The notes under the pieces were generated by a model, which did not search any database, was not told where the DNA came from, and was given only the letters and a program-made list of their open reading frames with translations. Shown here piece after piece: positions 24,934 through 33,826 of a stretch of DNA of 45,578 nt. The DNA lies in contig JAEOUG010000141.1 in NCBI GenBank assembly GCA_016839445.1, positions 1-45,578 on the forward strand, in the 5' to 3' direction. The DNA comes from Candidatus Thorarchaeota archaeon (GTDB taxonomy: Archaea > Asgardarchaeota > Thorarchaeia > Thorarchaeales > Thorarchaeaceae). Each line of letters opens with the position of its first letter. Position 1 is the stretch's first letter. The translations under genes and the position numbers were made by a program.

Positions 24934-27900
24934 ATGAAGAAGATCAATACGATTCTACTAATCACGTTGCTTTTCGTCAGTATCGCAGGTGCAGCCGCAC
25001 AGGTATCTGCTCAGACAGCTGCAGACCCCATAATGGGTGTCGGTTGGTACGTAGAGGAAGACACTAGGCAGTTTGAGCACACAGAGGCGACTTCGGACTG
25101 GATTTTTGGTCCGCAGCCATCTGTTTGGATCGGATATGCGGAGAACCTGACTGATATTGCAGAAAACCGATACAGAGTGGAGCTCGGCGACCAATTGCTG
25201 ATAAACATCACAATTCCGAAGAGCTTCTTGGGTGCAGGCAGTGTTCTGGATTCCGTCCAATTCGGAGGGATTCAGGCGGGCCTTGAGAGACGCGCTTCCT
25301 TTTTCGGTCTTGAGTACAATCTCACGTCGGACCGGTGGAACAGCGCAAGCTTCGTCTACACTCCAGTGTCTGATGTGCCATCTGCTGCTGGCTTTGTGAC
25401 GTTGCAGTCCGGCAGCTGCGAGTTCCATGAGGACTCAGAGCAGTACGTCGTCGTCTTCGCGATTACCTACTATTTGGCGATACCTCCGGCCGTCTTCAAC
25501 ACAGTGCTTCAGACAATAGACTCAGATGGGAAGCCTACAGTGGCGCCTTGGATTGCAGCTTCCGTTCGCGGACAGCAATACAGTCCACCAATTGGCTTCG
25601 GAATGCCTGTGAACCCATTCGACTTCTCGTTGCCTGACTACTATTACGCTGAGATTGTTGATGAAACCGGTAGCATCCTGCACTACGCCGATGTGAATGA
25701 CACCTTCATCGTAAGGATGCTCTCTACAGCTCAGCTTGGCGAGGCTCTCATCCCCTTTGCCCAGCTGACTTGGGATGATTCCTACATGATAACAGAGAAC
25801 TGGACCTTCCCAGTGGGGCTTGAATTGAGCAGCGCTGTTCTTTTCAACAACGACGTCAACTGGGAGCAGAGAGAGGTTGAGCTCTACCCGACCATGTTCC
25901 TGAAGCTGAACAGCACGGATGCCTACGCAGTAGCCGGGTATCTTGATGTTGACTGGGAATGGATTGACCTGGGTGGAGGTCTTGGAATGTGGTTCCCGCA
26001 TCTTCTGGTGATCGAGAACTCAACCATCGACCTGTCCCGGTACTACGTTGCTGATGATGGATTTACTGGGACCTTTGATGACCGACACAGAGTTCAGTGG
26101 GGTGGCTACTTCACAAACGAGACTGATATGGACCCGGGCTACGGGTACGGTGGAACCATCCGAACAGAGATGGACCTCGTCACTGTGCTTGATGTGAATG
26201 GCGAGCCAGTCTACGCTCGGCCTGAGATTCGCGCCAGAGAGACAATGAAGCTGGCCTTCCGCTCGTCTTTCATTGAGGCATTCGTCTACGACATGAGTGG
26301 CAACATCGCTGATGTGGCCCAGCAAGGAGAGCCCCTCAACCTGACAATGTTGGTTCATCGCAACTACGATGAGATCAATGGTTCCATAATCGTCGAACCC
26401 GAGCCTGGAGCAAGATTCAACATAACGCAGAGGCTCAAGGACCTCACATTGGAGGTAACAGGTTCTGCCATGGACAGCAACGACACACACTACTGGCGAG
26501 TAGATATCACACATACAATGGTACTTGACCTCGAGTTTGACAACTTCACAACAAGCTCGAGTTATCGGGTGTCCATGTTCCTTAAGGGAGGGACACACCT
26601 CTGGACTGTCACTGTTCCTGAGAACCATTGGGCTGTCTCAGAGTTCAGCATAGAGATGGGAGAGGACCTCACAACATTGGAGGTGCTTTTCAGCTTCGAT
26701 GCAGATGCTCCCTCAATGGTAATCGAGAACGCGAGAGTGAAGGTTGGCGCTATCCAGAATGTGAGAATCTGGGATCCCTTCAACTCCACTTGGGGCTACC
26801 CGTGGTGGCTCCTTAGTGCAGGACAGGTTACAATAGGCGAGTACATCCTCCTTGTTGCATCATGGACTGACCACTATGCGCAGGTTGACCTGTCGTCAGA
26901 CACCCTCTGGAGTCCGAACCACCTTCGCCTGGGTGACATACCTACATGGAGACCTCCCGTCTGGACAGTCACTGATGATGGGGCAATAGACCTTGATGGC
27001 AATGTGTTTACCACAGAGGACCAGTACTACATCCTACGGACTGGCTACTGGCATGATTGGGGCAACACGACCATTGAAGGAATGCGCGTCGACCTCGGGT
27101 TCGACCCAACGCCTGGTGAGAATGGCGATGAGTTCTTCTCAAGCAACTGGATGGGCGTCGTGCAGATGAACATCTGGTTCGAAGCCAATGAGACCTTCTA
27201 CTGGTATCACGCTGGCGACGGGTCACCTGTCAGTGCTAGCGAGATGGCTGAGATTCAGGACCTAATGTGGGCTGACTATGACGATGATCTCCCGACTCCG
27301 GGTTACGAGTATGTATCTTGGCTGTCCAAGAATCGTACGTTGGATACGAGTCTCATTCCGGGCCTCGAGAGTGGTCGCTGGTCAACAACCTGGTTCGCAT
27401 GGGGCACTGCGCAGACGTTCGCAGTAGCAGTTTCTCAGACCCAGGCCACCGCGGCCCACTTCAGGGCTGAGTACGCAGGGCTCCTGATCTTCAATGATGG
27501 AATCGGGCCCACTGAGAGCGCTCCTGACTTCTCGATTGAAGCTGGTCAAGTTGTGTCAGACGAGGTCACTCACCTTGTTCTCATAGACAGTGTTGGCAGT
27601 GTTGAGCTTCGGAGACCGTTCGGGGCCACAAACAACACTGGACTGGTCTACGTGGATCCGTCAACGGAGGTCACGTTTGGGGTTTCCATCTACGATGTCG
27701 ACGTGACCATCTATCCTCTCAGGGTAGAGCACTCCTCTGCACTCAGAGGCGCGTGGGACTTCAGACAGTCCTATGAGGGCTCTATGGGGCTCAATGCGAC
27801 AAGCTTTGACTACTGGGTGACACAAGCCACAGTTGATGAGATGTCCTTTGACATTAGCTTCTCTGTTGACATGGTTGACTTTGATAGTCAGGACCCAACC

Positions 27901-28491
27901 AAGTGGAACCATGCAGTCGAGTTCAAGGTCGACCAGAGGTTCGGTGACTGGACCCTCCACGACTTCGACAACACTGTTCTGGACGGTCGGAGTCTGGCTG
28001 TGAACTTCTTCGGTGTCTTGGCAACAGGCACACGCACTAGCTACACCGCTGGTGAGCGACCTGTGACGGACACCAATGGAGCCAGCCTTGATGCATCATA
28101 CTACCAGTTCGGATCTGAGAGCAGTCCCTTCGCTAATGTCACGATGGGTGGACTTCCCTACACCTGGGGCGGCGATGGTCATTCACAGATCCACTTCTCT
28201 GGGTCATCAACCGCGCCTATTGGTGCCTTCAGCATCATGTACGAGTCGGCATCAGGCACATCTGTCACCAACTGGAACATTGAGGCTTCGATGCTCTTCA
28301 TGACAGCAGGCTATGAGAACTGGGGTGGACAAGACATAATCTGCGACCCCGTGTTCGTGGCCTACACAAGTGCATCTCAGTCCGGAGGGACCACCTTCGC
28401 TGGCGAAGGTAATCCCGCCATGCTATACATTGCCGTTGGTGGCTTTGTTGCACTGGTTGTCACAGTGTGCGCTCTCTACCGCAGAAGGTAG
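24934..28491 (+). CDS. giant secreted surface protein of unknown function
   Basis: An 1185-residue protein with a signal peptide (KKINTILLITLLFVSIAGAA, cleavage likely after VSAQ near residue 28) and a C-terminal anchor helix (MLYIAVGGFVALVVTVCALY) ending in RRR. The exposed part is rich in Trp, Tyr, Asp and Asn, poor in Lys and Cys, and carries many N-x-S/T sequons, as expected for a glycosylated archaeal envelope protein. No internal repeat as regular as that of the 12-kb surface protein was found. Beta-rich segments dominate. The ribosome-binding site GAGGTGAT is four to five bases from ATG 24934. It ends at a strong stem-loop (28506-28535). It may be an S-layer or large adhesin component; I do not recognise a family. 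Confidence 0.75.
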   Translation: MKKINTILLITLLFVSIAGAAAQVSAQTAADPIMGVGWYVEEDTRQFEHTEATSDWIFGPQPSVWIGYAENLTDIAENRYRVELGDQLLINITIPKSFLGAGSVLDSVQFGGIQAGLERRASFFGLEYNLTSDRWNSASFVYTPVSDVPSAAGFVTLQSGSCEFHEDSEQYVVVFAITYYLAIPPAVFNTVLQTIDSDGKPTVAPWIAASVRGQQYSPPIGFGMPVNPFDFSLPDYYYAEIVDETGSILHYADVNDTFIVRMLSTAQLGEALIPFAQLTWDDSYMITENWTFPVGLELSSAVLFNNDVNWEQREVELYPTMFLKLNSTDAYAVAGYLDVDWEWIDLGGGLGMWFPHLLVIENSTIDLSRYYVADDGFTGTFDDRHRVQWGGYFTNETDMDPGYGYGGTIRTEMDLVTVLDVNGEPVYARPEIRARETMKLAFRSSFIEAFVYDMSGNIADVAQQGEPLNLTMLVHRNYDEINGSIIVEPEPGARFNITQRLKDLTLEVTGSAMDSNDTHYWRVDITHTMVLDLEFDNFTTSSSYRVSMFLKGGTHLWTVTVPENHWAVSEFSIEMGEDLTTLEVLFSFDADAPSMVIENARVKVGAIQNVRIWDPFNSTWGYPWWLLSAGQVTIGEYILLVASWTDHYAQVDLSSDTLWSPNHLRLGDIPTWRPPVWTVTDDGAIDLDGNVFTTEDQYYILRTGYWHDWGNTTIEGMRVDLGFDPTPGENGDEFFSSNWMGVVQMNIWFEANETFYWYHAGDGSPVSASEMAEIQDLMWADYDDDLPTPGYEYVSWLSKNRTLDTSLIPGLESGRWSTTWFAWGTAQTFAVAVSQTQATAAHFRAEYAGLLIFNDGIGPTESAPDFSIEAGQVVSDEVTHLVLIDSVGSVELRRPFGATNNTGLVYVDPSTEVTFGVSIYDVDVTIYPLRVEHSSALRGAWDFRQSYEGSMGLNATSFDYWVTQATVDEMSFDISFSVDMVDFDSQDPTKWNHAVEFKVDQRFGDWTLHDFDNTVLDGRSLAVNFFGVLATGTRTSYTAGERPVTDTNGASLDASYYQFGSESSPFANVTMGGLPYTWGGDGHSQIHFSGSSTAPIGAFSIMYESASGTSVTNWNIEASMLFMTAGYENWGGQDIICDPVFVAYTSASQSGGTTFAGEGNPAMLYIAVGGFVALVVTVCALYRRR

Positions 28492-28505
28492 TACATAGAT
28501 CAAGT

Positions 28506-28535
28506 CGGAACCCGAGCAGCGGGCTCGGCGTTCCG
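28506..28535. terminator. strong stem-loop between convergent genes, terminator candidate
   Basis: Arms CGGAAC-CCGAGC and GCTCGG-c-GTTCCG form a 12-pair stem with one bulged base and the five-base loop AGCGG. A pyrimidine/T-rich tract follows on the plus strand (28538-28550). It lies between the stop codons of the surface protein and the phosphatase-like gene and, being symmetric, could end both transcripts. Confidence 0.6.
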
Positions 28536-28548
28536 CACTTCTTTTCTT

Positions 28549-29199
28549 TCAGAAGTGATGCTCCGGCAGACTCTCTGACACATATGTGGGGTCACTCAGG
28601 TAGCTGTTGTCCGGAGGCATTACCACGCTCCATCCTCTTGCATATTCGTAAGTTGCGCACGCTGCATGACCCATGTCAATCCATAGGCCGGGCTGGATTG
28701 GACTACCGGTCACTAAGGAATCGAACAACGCGACTATCATGGGGTCTGCAACTACTGCGAAGCTATCGTTCACATGCTTGGTGACTATCTCTCCCATACA
28801 GTCCCCAAAGCGCTTCCTCGCCTCTAGAAGTGACTCACCGTTCTTCTCTGAGTGAGTCTCGTCATTCCACATCTTGACCAGTGTTTCTATTGCCTCTTCA
28901 TATCTTGTCTTCAGGTCTGGAATCCTTACGGTTGTGAGGCATTCCTTCTTTGCGGTATCAGAATCAAACTCCTTGCCAAGAATCTCACAGGTCCTGTGTG
29001 CCGCCTTGGATGAGCATGAATAGATTGTGCGCACGCCTGGAACCACTCTTGACCTTGCGAGCTCCAGGATTTGGTTCTCACCCCTCTCGGTGAGCCTGTC
29101 GATGTCGTCCGGGTACGTTTCACCAGTTGTCACCACGTATGCCATGGTCCGGGGTTCCAGCCTGGCACGAGACTCTCTCTCCTGGACGTACTCAAACAT
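28549..29199 (-). CDS. histidine-phosphatase-fold protein lacking catalytic residues
   Basis: A 216-residue protein that follows the order of the histidine phosphatase (phosphoglycerate mutase-like) superfamily but has lost its active site. The RHGET motif appears as TTGET (T24-T25-G26), so the phosphorylated His is replaced. LTERGENQILELA matches the LT..G..QA helix. SCSSKAAHRTCEIL stands where S.l.RA..TA is expected, and NGESLLEARKRFGDCM is the conserved GES helix. The second catalytic His (usually vvsHG) is replaced in FAVVADPMI (151-153). The fold therefore seems kept for binding or regulation. The start at ATG 29199 fits a TATA element at 29236-29242; ATG 29145 is an alternative nearer to the first strand. 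It lies downstream of the RPH-like cassette. Confidence 0.65.
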   Translation of the reverse strand: MFEYVQERESRARLEPRTMAYVVTTGETYPDDIDRLTERGENQILELARSRVVPGVRTIYSCSSKAAHRTCEILGKEFDSDTAKKECLTTVRIPDLKTRYEEAIETLVKMWNDETHSEKNGESLLEARKRFGDCMGEIVTKHVNDSFAVVADPMIVALFDSLVTGSPIQPGLWIDMGHAACATYEYARGWSVVMPPDNSYLSDPTYVSESLPEHHF

Positions 29200-29235
29200 G
29201 GTGCAAACCCGCTACAGTAGTTCTGCATGCTTCCC

Positions 29236-29242
29236 TAATATA
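29236..29242 (-). promoter_or_regulatory. TATA box of the phosphatase-like gene
   Basis: Minus-strand TATATTA within CCTATATTAGG, about 40 bases before ATG 29199, would start transcription near 29212 with a leader of about a dozen bases. It lies in the 51-base gap after the CrtC/AttH-like gene, so the phosphatase-like gene may have its own promoter as well as read-through. Confidence 0.45.
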
Positions 29243-29250
29243 GGTCAGTA

Positions 29251-30225
29251 TCATTCTTCATAACGGATGCTCTTCCTGAGAACCTCGTAGGATCCGTAGC
29301 CCCCTGCCCTGCCATCAAGCTCGAACTCGCCGAAAGACTGGATGAGAATTGAAACACTTCCGTCATCGCTCCTGAAGGGTACTGGAATGATTGCGCCAGG
29401 TCGGGCCTTCAGAATATGGCTCTCTCCGTTTGCGTCTAGGATCTTGAGTTCTGTACGAAGCGGGAAGACACCATCCTCTCTGTACGCATGTTCTTGAACA
29501 CTCATCTCTACGAGTGGGATGCACTCACCATCTCTGAACATGAAGCCTCCAGTGCTCATTCTACCGTCCTCCAGTAGAATAGCAGCTGGATTGATAGCTA
29601 GGGATTCATCAAACCAAATCACGAAGTAGAACCAGTTGCCCACACCGGTCCAGTCCCTGATGCCGTGAGTGTGGTCTCGCTGACCCAGGCATGACTCAAT
29701 CTGGTACTCCTCCTCTCCAACCTTTACAGATCCACTGACTCTGCCTATTTGCTCCCAGTGCCTGTCTCCGCTCTTCTTGCCGATTTCCAGCGACTCCTCT
29801 GTCATATGCTCGCTATACTCGTACGCTTCAGTGAACGGCGTGTAACGCAGGTCTATCTTTCCCCCCACTAAGTCGGAGATCACATCCGGATTCTCTCTGA
29901 CGTGCATGAAGTCCTCAGGCCTGTTGAAGATGAGCATGGGTCCCTCGAAGGAATAGACCCAGGAGTCCTCTGAGCGACACTTGTGCTCAACGTTCTCCAC
30001 TCTGAGTGCCCCAGGATAGTGGCTTCCATCATCATTTGCGTGATAGGCTGCCACAGAACCGTTGGGTAGGAAAAGGAAGAAGAACGTCATACCGTCCTGC
30101 TTGTTGGGCTTGAAGCCAACTCGGCTCATGCCCCCGATTCTATTCTCTTTGTCATGGAAGATGAAGTAATAGCTCTCGTTCCATTCCTTCTGTTCTGATG
30201 ACGGACTGTGCGTGAGTGGCTCCAT
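29251..30225 (-). CDS. CrtC/AttH-like beta-barrel protein coupled to the RPH-like enzyme
   Basis: A 324-residue beta-rich protein. The motif GQRDHTHGIRDW near residue 185-196 matches the D-H-x-x-G block of CrtC (hydroxyneurosporene synthase)/AttH-like double-lipocalin proteins, and the N-terminal ESYYFIFHDKENRIGGMSRVGF and FLFLPNGSV strands fit the first half of such a fold. These folds bind or hydrate hydrophobic ligands such as polyprenoids. The start is ATG 30225, one base after the TAG of the upstream gene, with GAGGAG about ten bases upstream inside that gene, so translation is coupled. The frame continues upstream to 30276 but only within the neighbouring gene. The tight pairing suggests that the two proteins act on one substrate, probably a lipid or other hydrophobic molecule. 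Confidence 0.65.
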   Translation of the reverse strand: MEPLTHSPSSEQKEWNESYYFIFHDKENRIGGMSRVGFKPNKQDGMTFFFLFLPNGSVAAYHANDDGSHYPGALRVENVEHKCRSEDSWVYSFEGPMLIFNRPEDFMHVRENPDVISDLVGGKIDLRYTPFTEAYEYSEHMTEESLEIGKKSGDRHWEQIGRVSGSVKVGEEEYQIESCLGQRDHTHGIRDWTGVGNWFYFVIWFDESLAINPAAILLEDGRMSTGGFMFRDGECIPLVEMSVQEHAYREDGVFPLRTELKILDANGESHILKARPGAIIPVPFRSDDGSVSILIQSFGEFELDGRAGGYGSYEVLRKSIRYEE

Positions 30226-30226
30226 G

Positions 30227-32920
30227 CTAGGAATGCTCCTCGTCCTCGAGGACGACGAAACCCTGATTGCCATCAAGGGTTACTCTCTGCCCTGTAGACA
30301 GCGCCCGGCACGCGTTTCTGATATTAGTCACTGCCGGTATGCCGAACTCCCTAGACACTACAGCTCCATGTGAGAGGATTCCGCCAGTTTCTGTCACAAG
30401 CCCTCCGATCTTAGAGAAGACAGGGGTCCATCCTGGGTCTGTCCTAGGCACCACTAGGATGTCTCCTGCGCGGACCTGTGGGATATCATTAACGCTACTA
30501 AGGACTCGAACCGTCCCAGTAACAACTCCTTGACTTGCTGGAATCCCTCTCAGAGCCTCAGAGGAATCAGGGAGAGGGTCGTTGAACTCCCTATCACCGT
30601 GGAGGAACTTGGGCGGTATGACATCCTCGTGTCTCTTGAATTCCTCATGCCTCTTCCGGGCTGCTTCTGAGAGGCTCCCCTTGTCGAGACCTGCCGGGTT
30701 CTTGACTATCCTCCTGATTTCCATTCGATGCAGGAAGAAGATGTCCTCGGCGTTCTCGAGATATCCACTGCTCCGAAGGAGGTCGCCCATTCGGAGGAAG
30801 AGCCGCCTGTGGCGTGTAATCCATCTGTCGAGATTGAAACGCTGATTCTCTCTGAAAGCTATGTAGGTCCTACTCATGTTCAAGATCGTATTGAAGAGCA
30901 TGAGCTTGATGGGTCCGAACCGCTGATTCCTGAGAGCGTCTTCAACAATCTGCTCTGCCTTTGCTCTCTTCTTTGCCAGGATCTCGCCCTGCTCTGAGAG
31001 GTCTCTGTTCTCATCTGAAACCAGGGATTTTAGAATGTCAAAGACGTAGGCGGGTTCTTCCTGCCATCTGGGATAGTACACTTCTCTTGTGAATCCTCTT
31101 ACCCCGAACTCGTCGAGGAATTCGTCCAACTTGCCTATGAACTCTGAGCCTGCCGGTGTATTCCGAGATTCAATGGTATCCCGCAGCTGATCAGAAGGCG
31201 TGACTTGCACGGCTTCCATGAGTCCTCGATCAGATCTGATGAGGTCTGCAAGACTGTAGATTCCTCTGTTGGTTTCGCTAGTCTTGTGTTCCAGCCCAGA
31301 AACAAGGATTGGGAACAATACTACTTGCGCCTTTTCACCAAGCCAGCGCTTCAGGAGATAGTTGGTAATCAGGTTCATACCAAGATTGTGGACTGGTATG
31401 CCGTATCTTACCAGCCTGAAGTGCTTCATCATCACCTTGTCCAGGTCGTCGGCCAGTCTCATCAGGTCCCCTACGGAACCTTCCGCCATGAGGGTGTCTA
31501 GCTCTTCGTCGAACATCCTGCAATACGGAAGAAAGACCTCCTCTGTCCACTTCTCATAGACACTGGCGGTCTTGGTCATTGAGCCATCCGGATCAAGCAG
31601 CATGACTCGTATTTCAGCCATGATCCGCGCTTTCAGATTGAAGGGGAGGGCTCGCATCGTTTCTCGGCCATAGGGCCCCGAACCGGCGGGGAAGTAGTTC
31701 ATGAGATCGTCGCTTCGAATGAACGGCGGCATTTCGTTGACGACTTTGGTCTTTAGTACATCCAGATTGAAGTAGGCATGTGCCCTGAAGAGCTTCATCA
31801 GCTCAGTCTGCATGCCCTTGTAGCCCATGATCTGGTTTGTCTCATTGTTGACAATGAACGTGAGGTGATCACCAAGCAAGTCAAAGAAGAGCGGAGTGAC
31901 ATTATCGTTCCAGTAGTCGTCGCTATATCCTCTTGTCCAGAAAATCTGCTCATCCTGCTCTGTTCCAGCTCCGACGGTGATCGGTCTAGACTGCAGGATG
32001 TGTAGGCTGCCAGCTCTGTCCACTGCCCACTCTATGTCCTGCGGAGATGCGAAGTGTCGCTCGATGGCGATGCCTGCTTCAGATATGCTCTCTACCTCAT
32101 CGTCATCAAGCGACGAGATTTGCCCGTCCTCTATTGTCAGAGATGTCATCTTGACTCCTGAGCCTTCATCTGGTGTGACGACTGTTCCCTTTGTCCCAAT
32201 CTCCTTAGAAACCAAAGAGAGCGTCGTCGAGTCGATGACGTATCTGTCGGGAACACCGTAGCCACTAACCACTGACTCCCCAAGTCCGAAGTTTGACTCA
32301 ATCATCATTTCTCTCTTCTCTGGGTTGAGCGGGTTGCGTGTGAACAGAACTCCGGCACTCTTGGCATCCACCATTCTCTGAACCACCACGGCAACGCGGA
32401 CCTGGTCATGTGGGATTCCATTGTCTTCTCTGTAGGCTATAGCCCTCGCAGTCCACATTGAGCCAAAGCACTTCTGAACGTGCTCTATCACTGAATCTGC
32501 GCCATCGATGTTCAAGGACGTGTCGTATTGGCCTGCAAATGACGCCTCTGGGAGATCCTCGGCAGTAGCTGAAGAGCGAACCGCCACTCTGGGCGACCCA
32601 ATCTCACGATAGGCATCTCTGATGCTGTCCGCCAGTTCCTCTGGCATGCTCGAGGTTTCCACCAATCTCCTTAGCTCGCCGGAAATTGCGTCTACATCTG
32701 ATTTGTCGGAAGCATGTTTCGCTAGGACGTTTCTCACCCTTTGCTCCAATTCGTTCTGCCTGATGAAGATCTCATAGCCGTTGGTCGTCACGACAAAGCC
32801 ATCTGGGACCCTGAAGCCTGCCTTCGCAAGCTCGCTAAGGCAAGACGCTTTTCCTCCAGTTAGGTTCCTTGTTGACTCATCTATCGATGCAATGTGAAGG
32901 ACAAGAGGGGTTTCACTCAA
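30227..32920 (-). CDS. rifampin-phosphotransferase-like ATP-grasp/phosphohistidine enzyme
   Basis: About 897 residues in the order ATP-grasp domain (1-320), large central helical domain (about 330-750), C-terminal swivelling phosphohistidine domain. The ATP-grasp part has LTGGKASCLSELAKAGFRVPDGFVVT, VAVRSSATAEDLPEASFAGQYDT and VRVAVVVQRMV..KSAGVLFTRNP. The C-terminal TGGILSHGAVVSREFGIPAV block carries His851. PEP synthase has its His domain in the middle and a PEP-binding TIM barrel at the end; here the barrel is absent and the His domain is last, the architecture of rifampin phosphotransferase (about 870 residues, His near 825). Such enzymes use ATP to phosphorylate an acceptor, giving AMP and Pi. 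TTG 32920 is preferred because AAAGGTGA lies just upstream; GTG 32929 falls within that site. The true acceptor is unknown. Confidence 0.85.
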   Translation of the reverse strand: MSETPLVLHIASIDESTRNLTGGKASCLSELAKAGFRVPDGFVVTTNGYEIFIRQNELEQRVRNVLAKHASDKSDVDAISGELRRLVETSSMPEELADSIRDAYREIGSPRVAVRSSATAEDLPEASFAGQYDTSLNIDGADSVIEHVQKCFGSMWTARAIAYREDNGIPHDQVRVAVVVQRMVDAKSAGVLFTRNPLNPEKREMMIESNFGLGESVVSGYGVPDRYVIDSTTLSLVSKEIGTKGTVVTPDEGSGVKMTSLTIEDGQISSLDDDEVESISEAGIAIERHFASPQDIEWAVDRAGSLHILQSRPITVGAGTEQDEQIFWTRGYSDDYWNDNVTPLFFDLLGDHLTFIVNNETNQIMGYKGMQTELMKLFRAHAYFNLDVLKTKVVNEMPPFIRSDDLMNYFPAGSGPYGRETMRALPFNLKARIMAEIRVMLLDPDGSMTKTASVYEKWTEEVFLPYCRMFDEELDTLMAEGSVGDLMRLADDLDKVMMKHFRLVRYGIPVHNLGMNLITNYLLKRWLGEKAQVVLFPILVSGLEHKTSETNRGIYSLADLIRSDRGLMEAVQVTPSDQLRDTIESRNTPAGSEFIGKLDEFLDEFGVRGFTREVYYPRWQEEPAYVFDILKSLVSDENRDLSEQGEILAKKRAKAEQIVEDALRNQRFGPIKLMLFNTILNMSRTYIAFRENQRFNLDRWITRHRRLFLRMGDLLRSSGYLENAEDIFFLHRMEIRRIVKNPAGLDKGSLSEAARKRHEEFKRHEDVIPPKFLHGDREFNDPLPDSSEALRGIPASQGVVTGTVRVLSSVNDIPQVRAGDILVVPRTDPGWTPVFSKIGGLVTETGGILSHGAVVSREFGIPAVTNIRNACRALSTGQRVTLDGNQGFVVLEDEEHS

Positions 32921-33073
32921 TTCGCTCACCTTTGCTGTGCTGTATCCGTCAGATGCCTGAAGAGAACGGTGCTAAGAGGATTTCGGCAAGGAGGCGCTGG
33001 CGGCGAATGGCATCGTGGTTGCCGCAACAGTCTTTAAGGATTCACAGGCGAAGTCAATACGAGGAAGCACGAG

Positions 33074-33754
33074 ATGCGCATAACCCCCGACAAGATTGGC
33101 AAGCTGGATGGCAAGACCTGCTTCATCTGCGGGCAGTACCTGTTGAACTCAACTGGAGATGACGTGGCTTATCTGCCAGTACACACTGGGAAATCAGTCA
33201 GAGCGCAGCCTGAGCGCTATTACCTCTTCAGCTGCCCAAACTGTGAATCAACAGGTCACAAGCGCTGTTGGTACAACGTCGGCGAACGGAAGCTCCGAAA
33301 GGGCTGGTTCGGGAAGGAGTGGCAGCTCATTTGCCCGTCCTGTGGACACGTCATGTCAGACAAGAGAGAGAAGAGAACAGACTGGAAGAACGGTTACCAG
33401 ATTCCTGGGCACCCGGACTCAGAGATACTCGAGCTCTACAAGGCTGATGTTGTGGCGTGGAAGGCTGGTTCCGTATTCCGAGGCATTGGCAGGGCGGTTG
33501 ACGGCTTCTTCAAATCTGTGGGTATTGGCTCACTTGACAGCCCTGAGCAGAGTTCCATCGCGGCTGCTGCTGCGAAGATCGGGAAGACCCTTCAGGACAT
33601 CGCACAGCAAGTATTCAAGCTTGATCTCTCTGAGAAGGAGAGATCTGAACTCAAGGAGCTGAAGTGTTTGAATTGCGGAGCGCCTCTACCACTCCCTGGT
33701 GAGTTTGACGATGCAGTTGTCTGTGCGCACTGCAATACAGCCCATCTACTCTAG
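33074..33754 (+). CDS. zinc protein with C4HC3 (RING/PHD-like) N-terminus and C-terminal zinc ribbon
   Basis: A 226-residue protein. The N-terminal 90 residues hold eight spaced ligands: C16-x2-C19, C54-x2-C57, H62-x2-C65 and C87-x2-C90, a C4HC3 pattern like RING-CH or PHD cross-brace fingers, with Trp66 after the His-Cys pair as often seen in such folds. A middle region of about 100 residues (VFRGIGRAVDGFFKSVGIGS, then alanine-rich and helical) has no assigned domain. The C-terminus is a rubredoxin/ribbon-type pair, CLNCGAPLPL and VVCAHCNTAHLL. ATG 33074 has GAGGA eight bases upstream, and CTTTAAG at 33032-33038 is a TATA-like element. RING/PHD folds often act in ubiquitin transfer or chromatin binding. 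Asgard archaea carry ubiquitin-like systems, but no such gene is in the window. The function is inferred only from ligand spacing. Confidence 0.65.
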   Translation: MRITPDKIGKLDGKTCFICGQYLLNSTGDDVAYLPVHTGKSVRAQPERYYLFSCPNCESTGHKRCWYNVGERKLRKGWFGKEWQLICPSCGHVMSDKREKRTDWKNGYQIPGHPDSEILELYKADVVAWKAGSVFRGIGRAVDGFFKSVGIGSLDSPEQSSIAAAAAKIGKTLQDIAQQVFKLDLSEKERSELKELKCLNCGAPLPLPGEFDDAVVCAHCNTAHLL

Positions 33755-33826
33755 AGCCGAGATTCATTAATATGTGGTGGAAAACCACTTGGACAGTGAC
33801 AAGCCATCTGGAGGCTTAAGTTACAG

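Noticed and set aside
24736..24937. Plus-strand frame ending in an ATGA overlap with the giant surface-protein start
   Set aside because: The overlap is suggestive, but the frame begins upstream of the TATA box (24761-24767), so most of it would not be transcribed, and the peptide has no recognisable features.
30227..32920. Annotation as phosphoenolpyruvate synthase or pyruvate phosphate dikinase
   Set aside because: The PEP/pyruvate-binding barrel is missing and the phosphohistidine domain is C-terminal, unlike PEP synthase.
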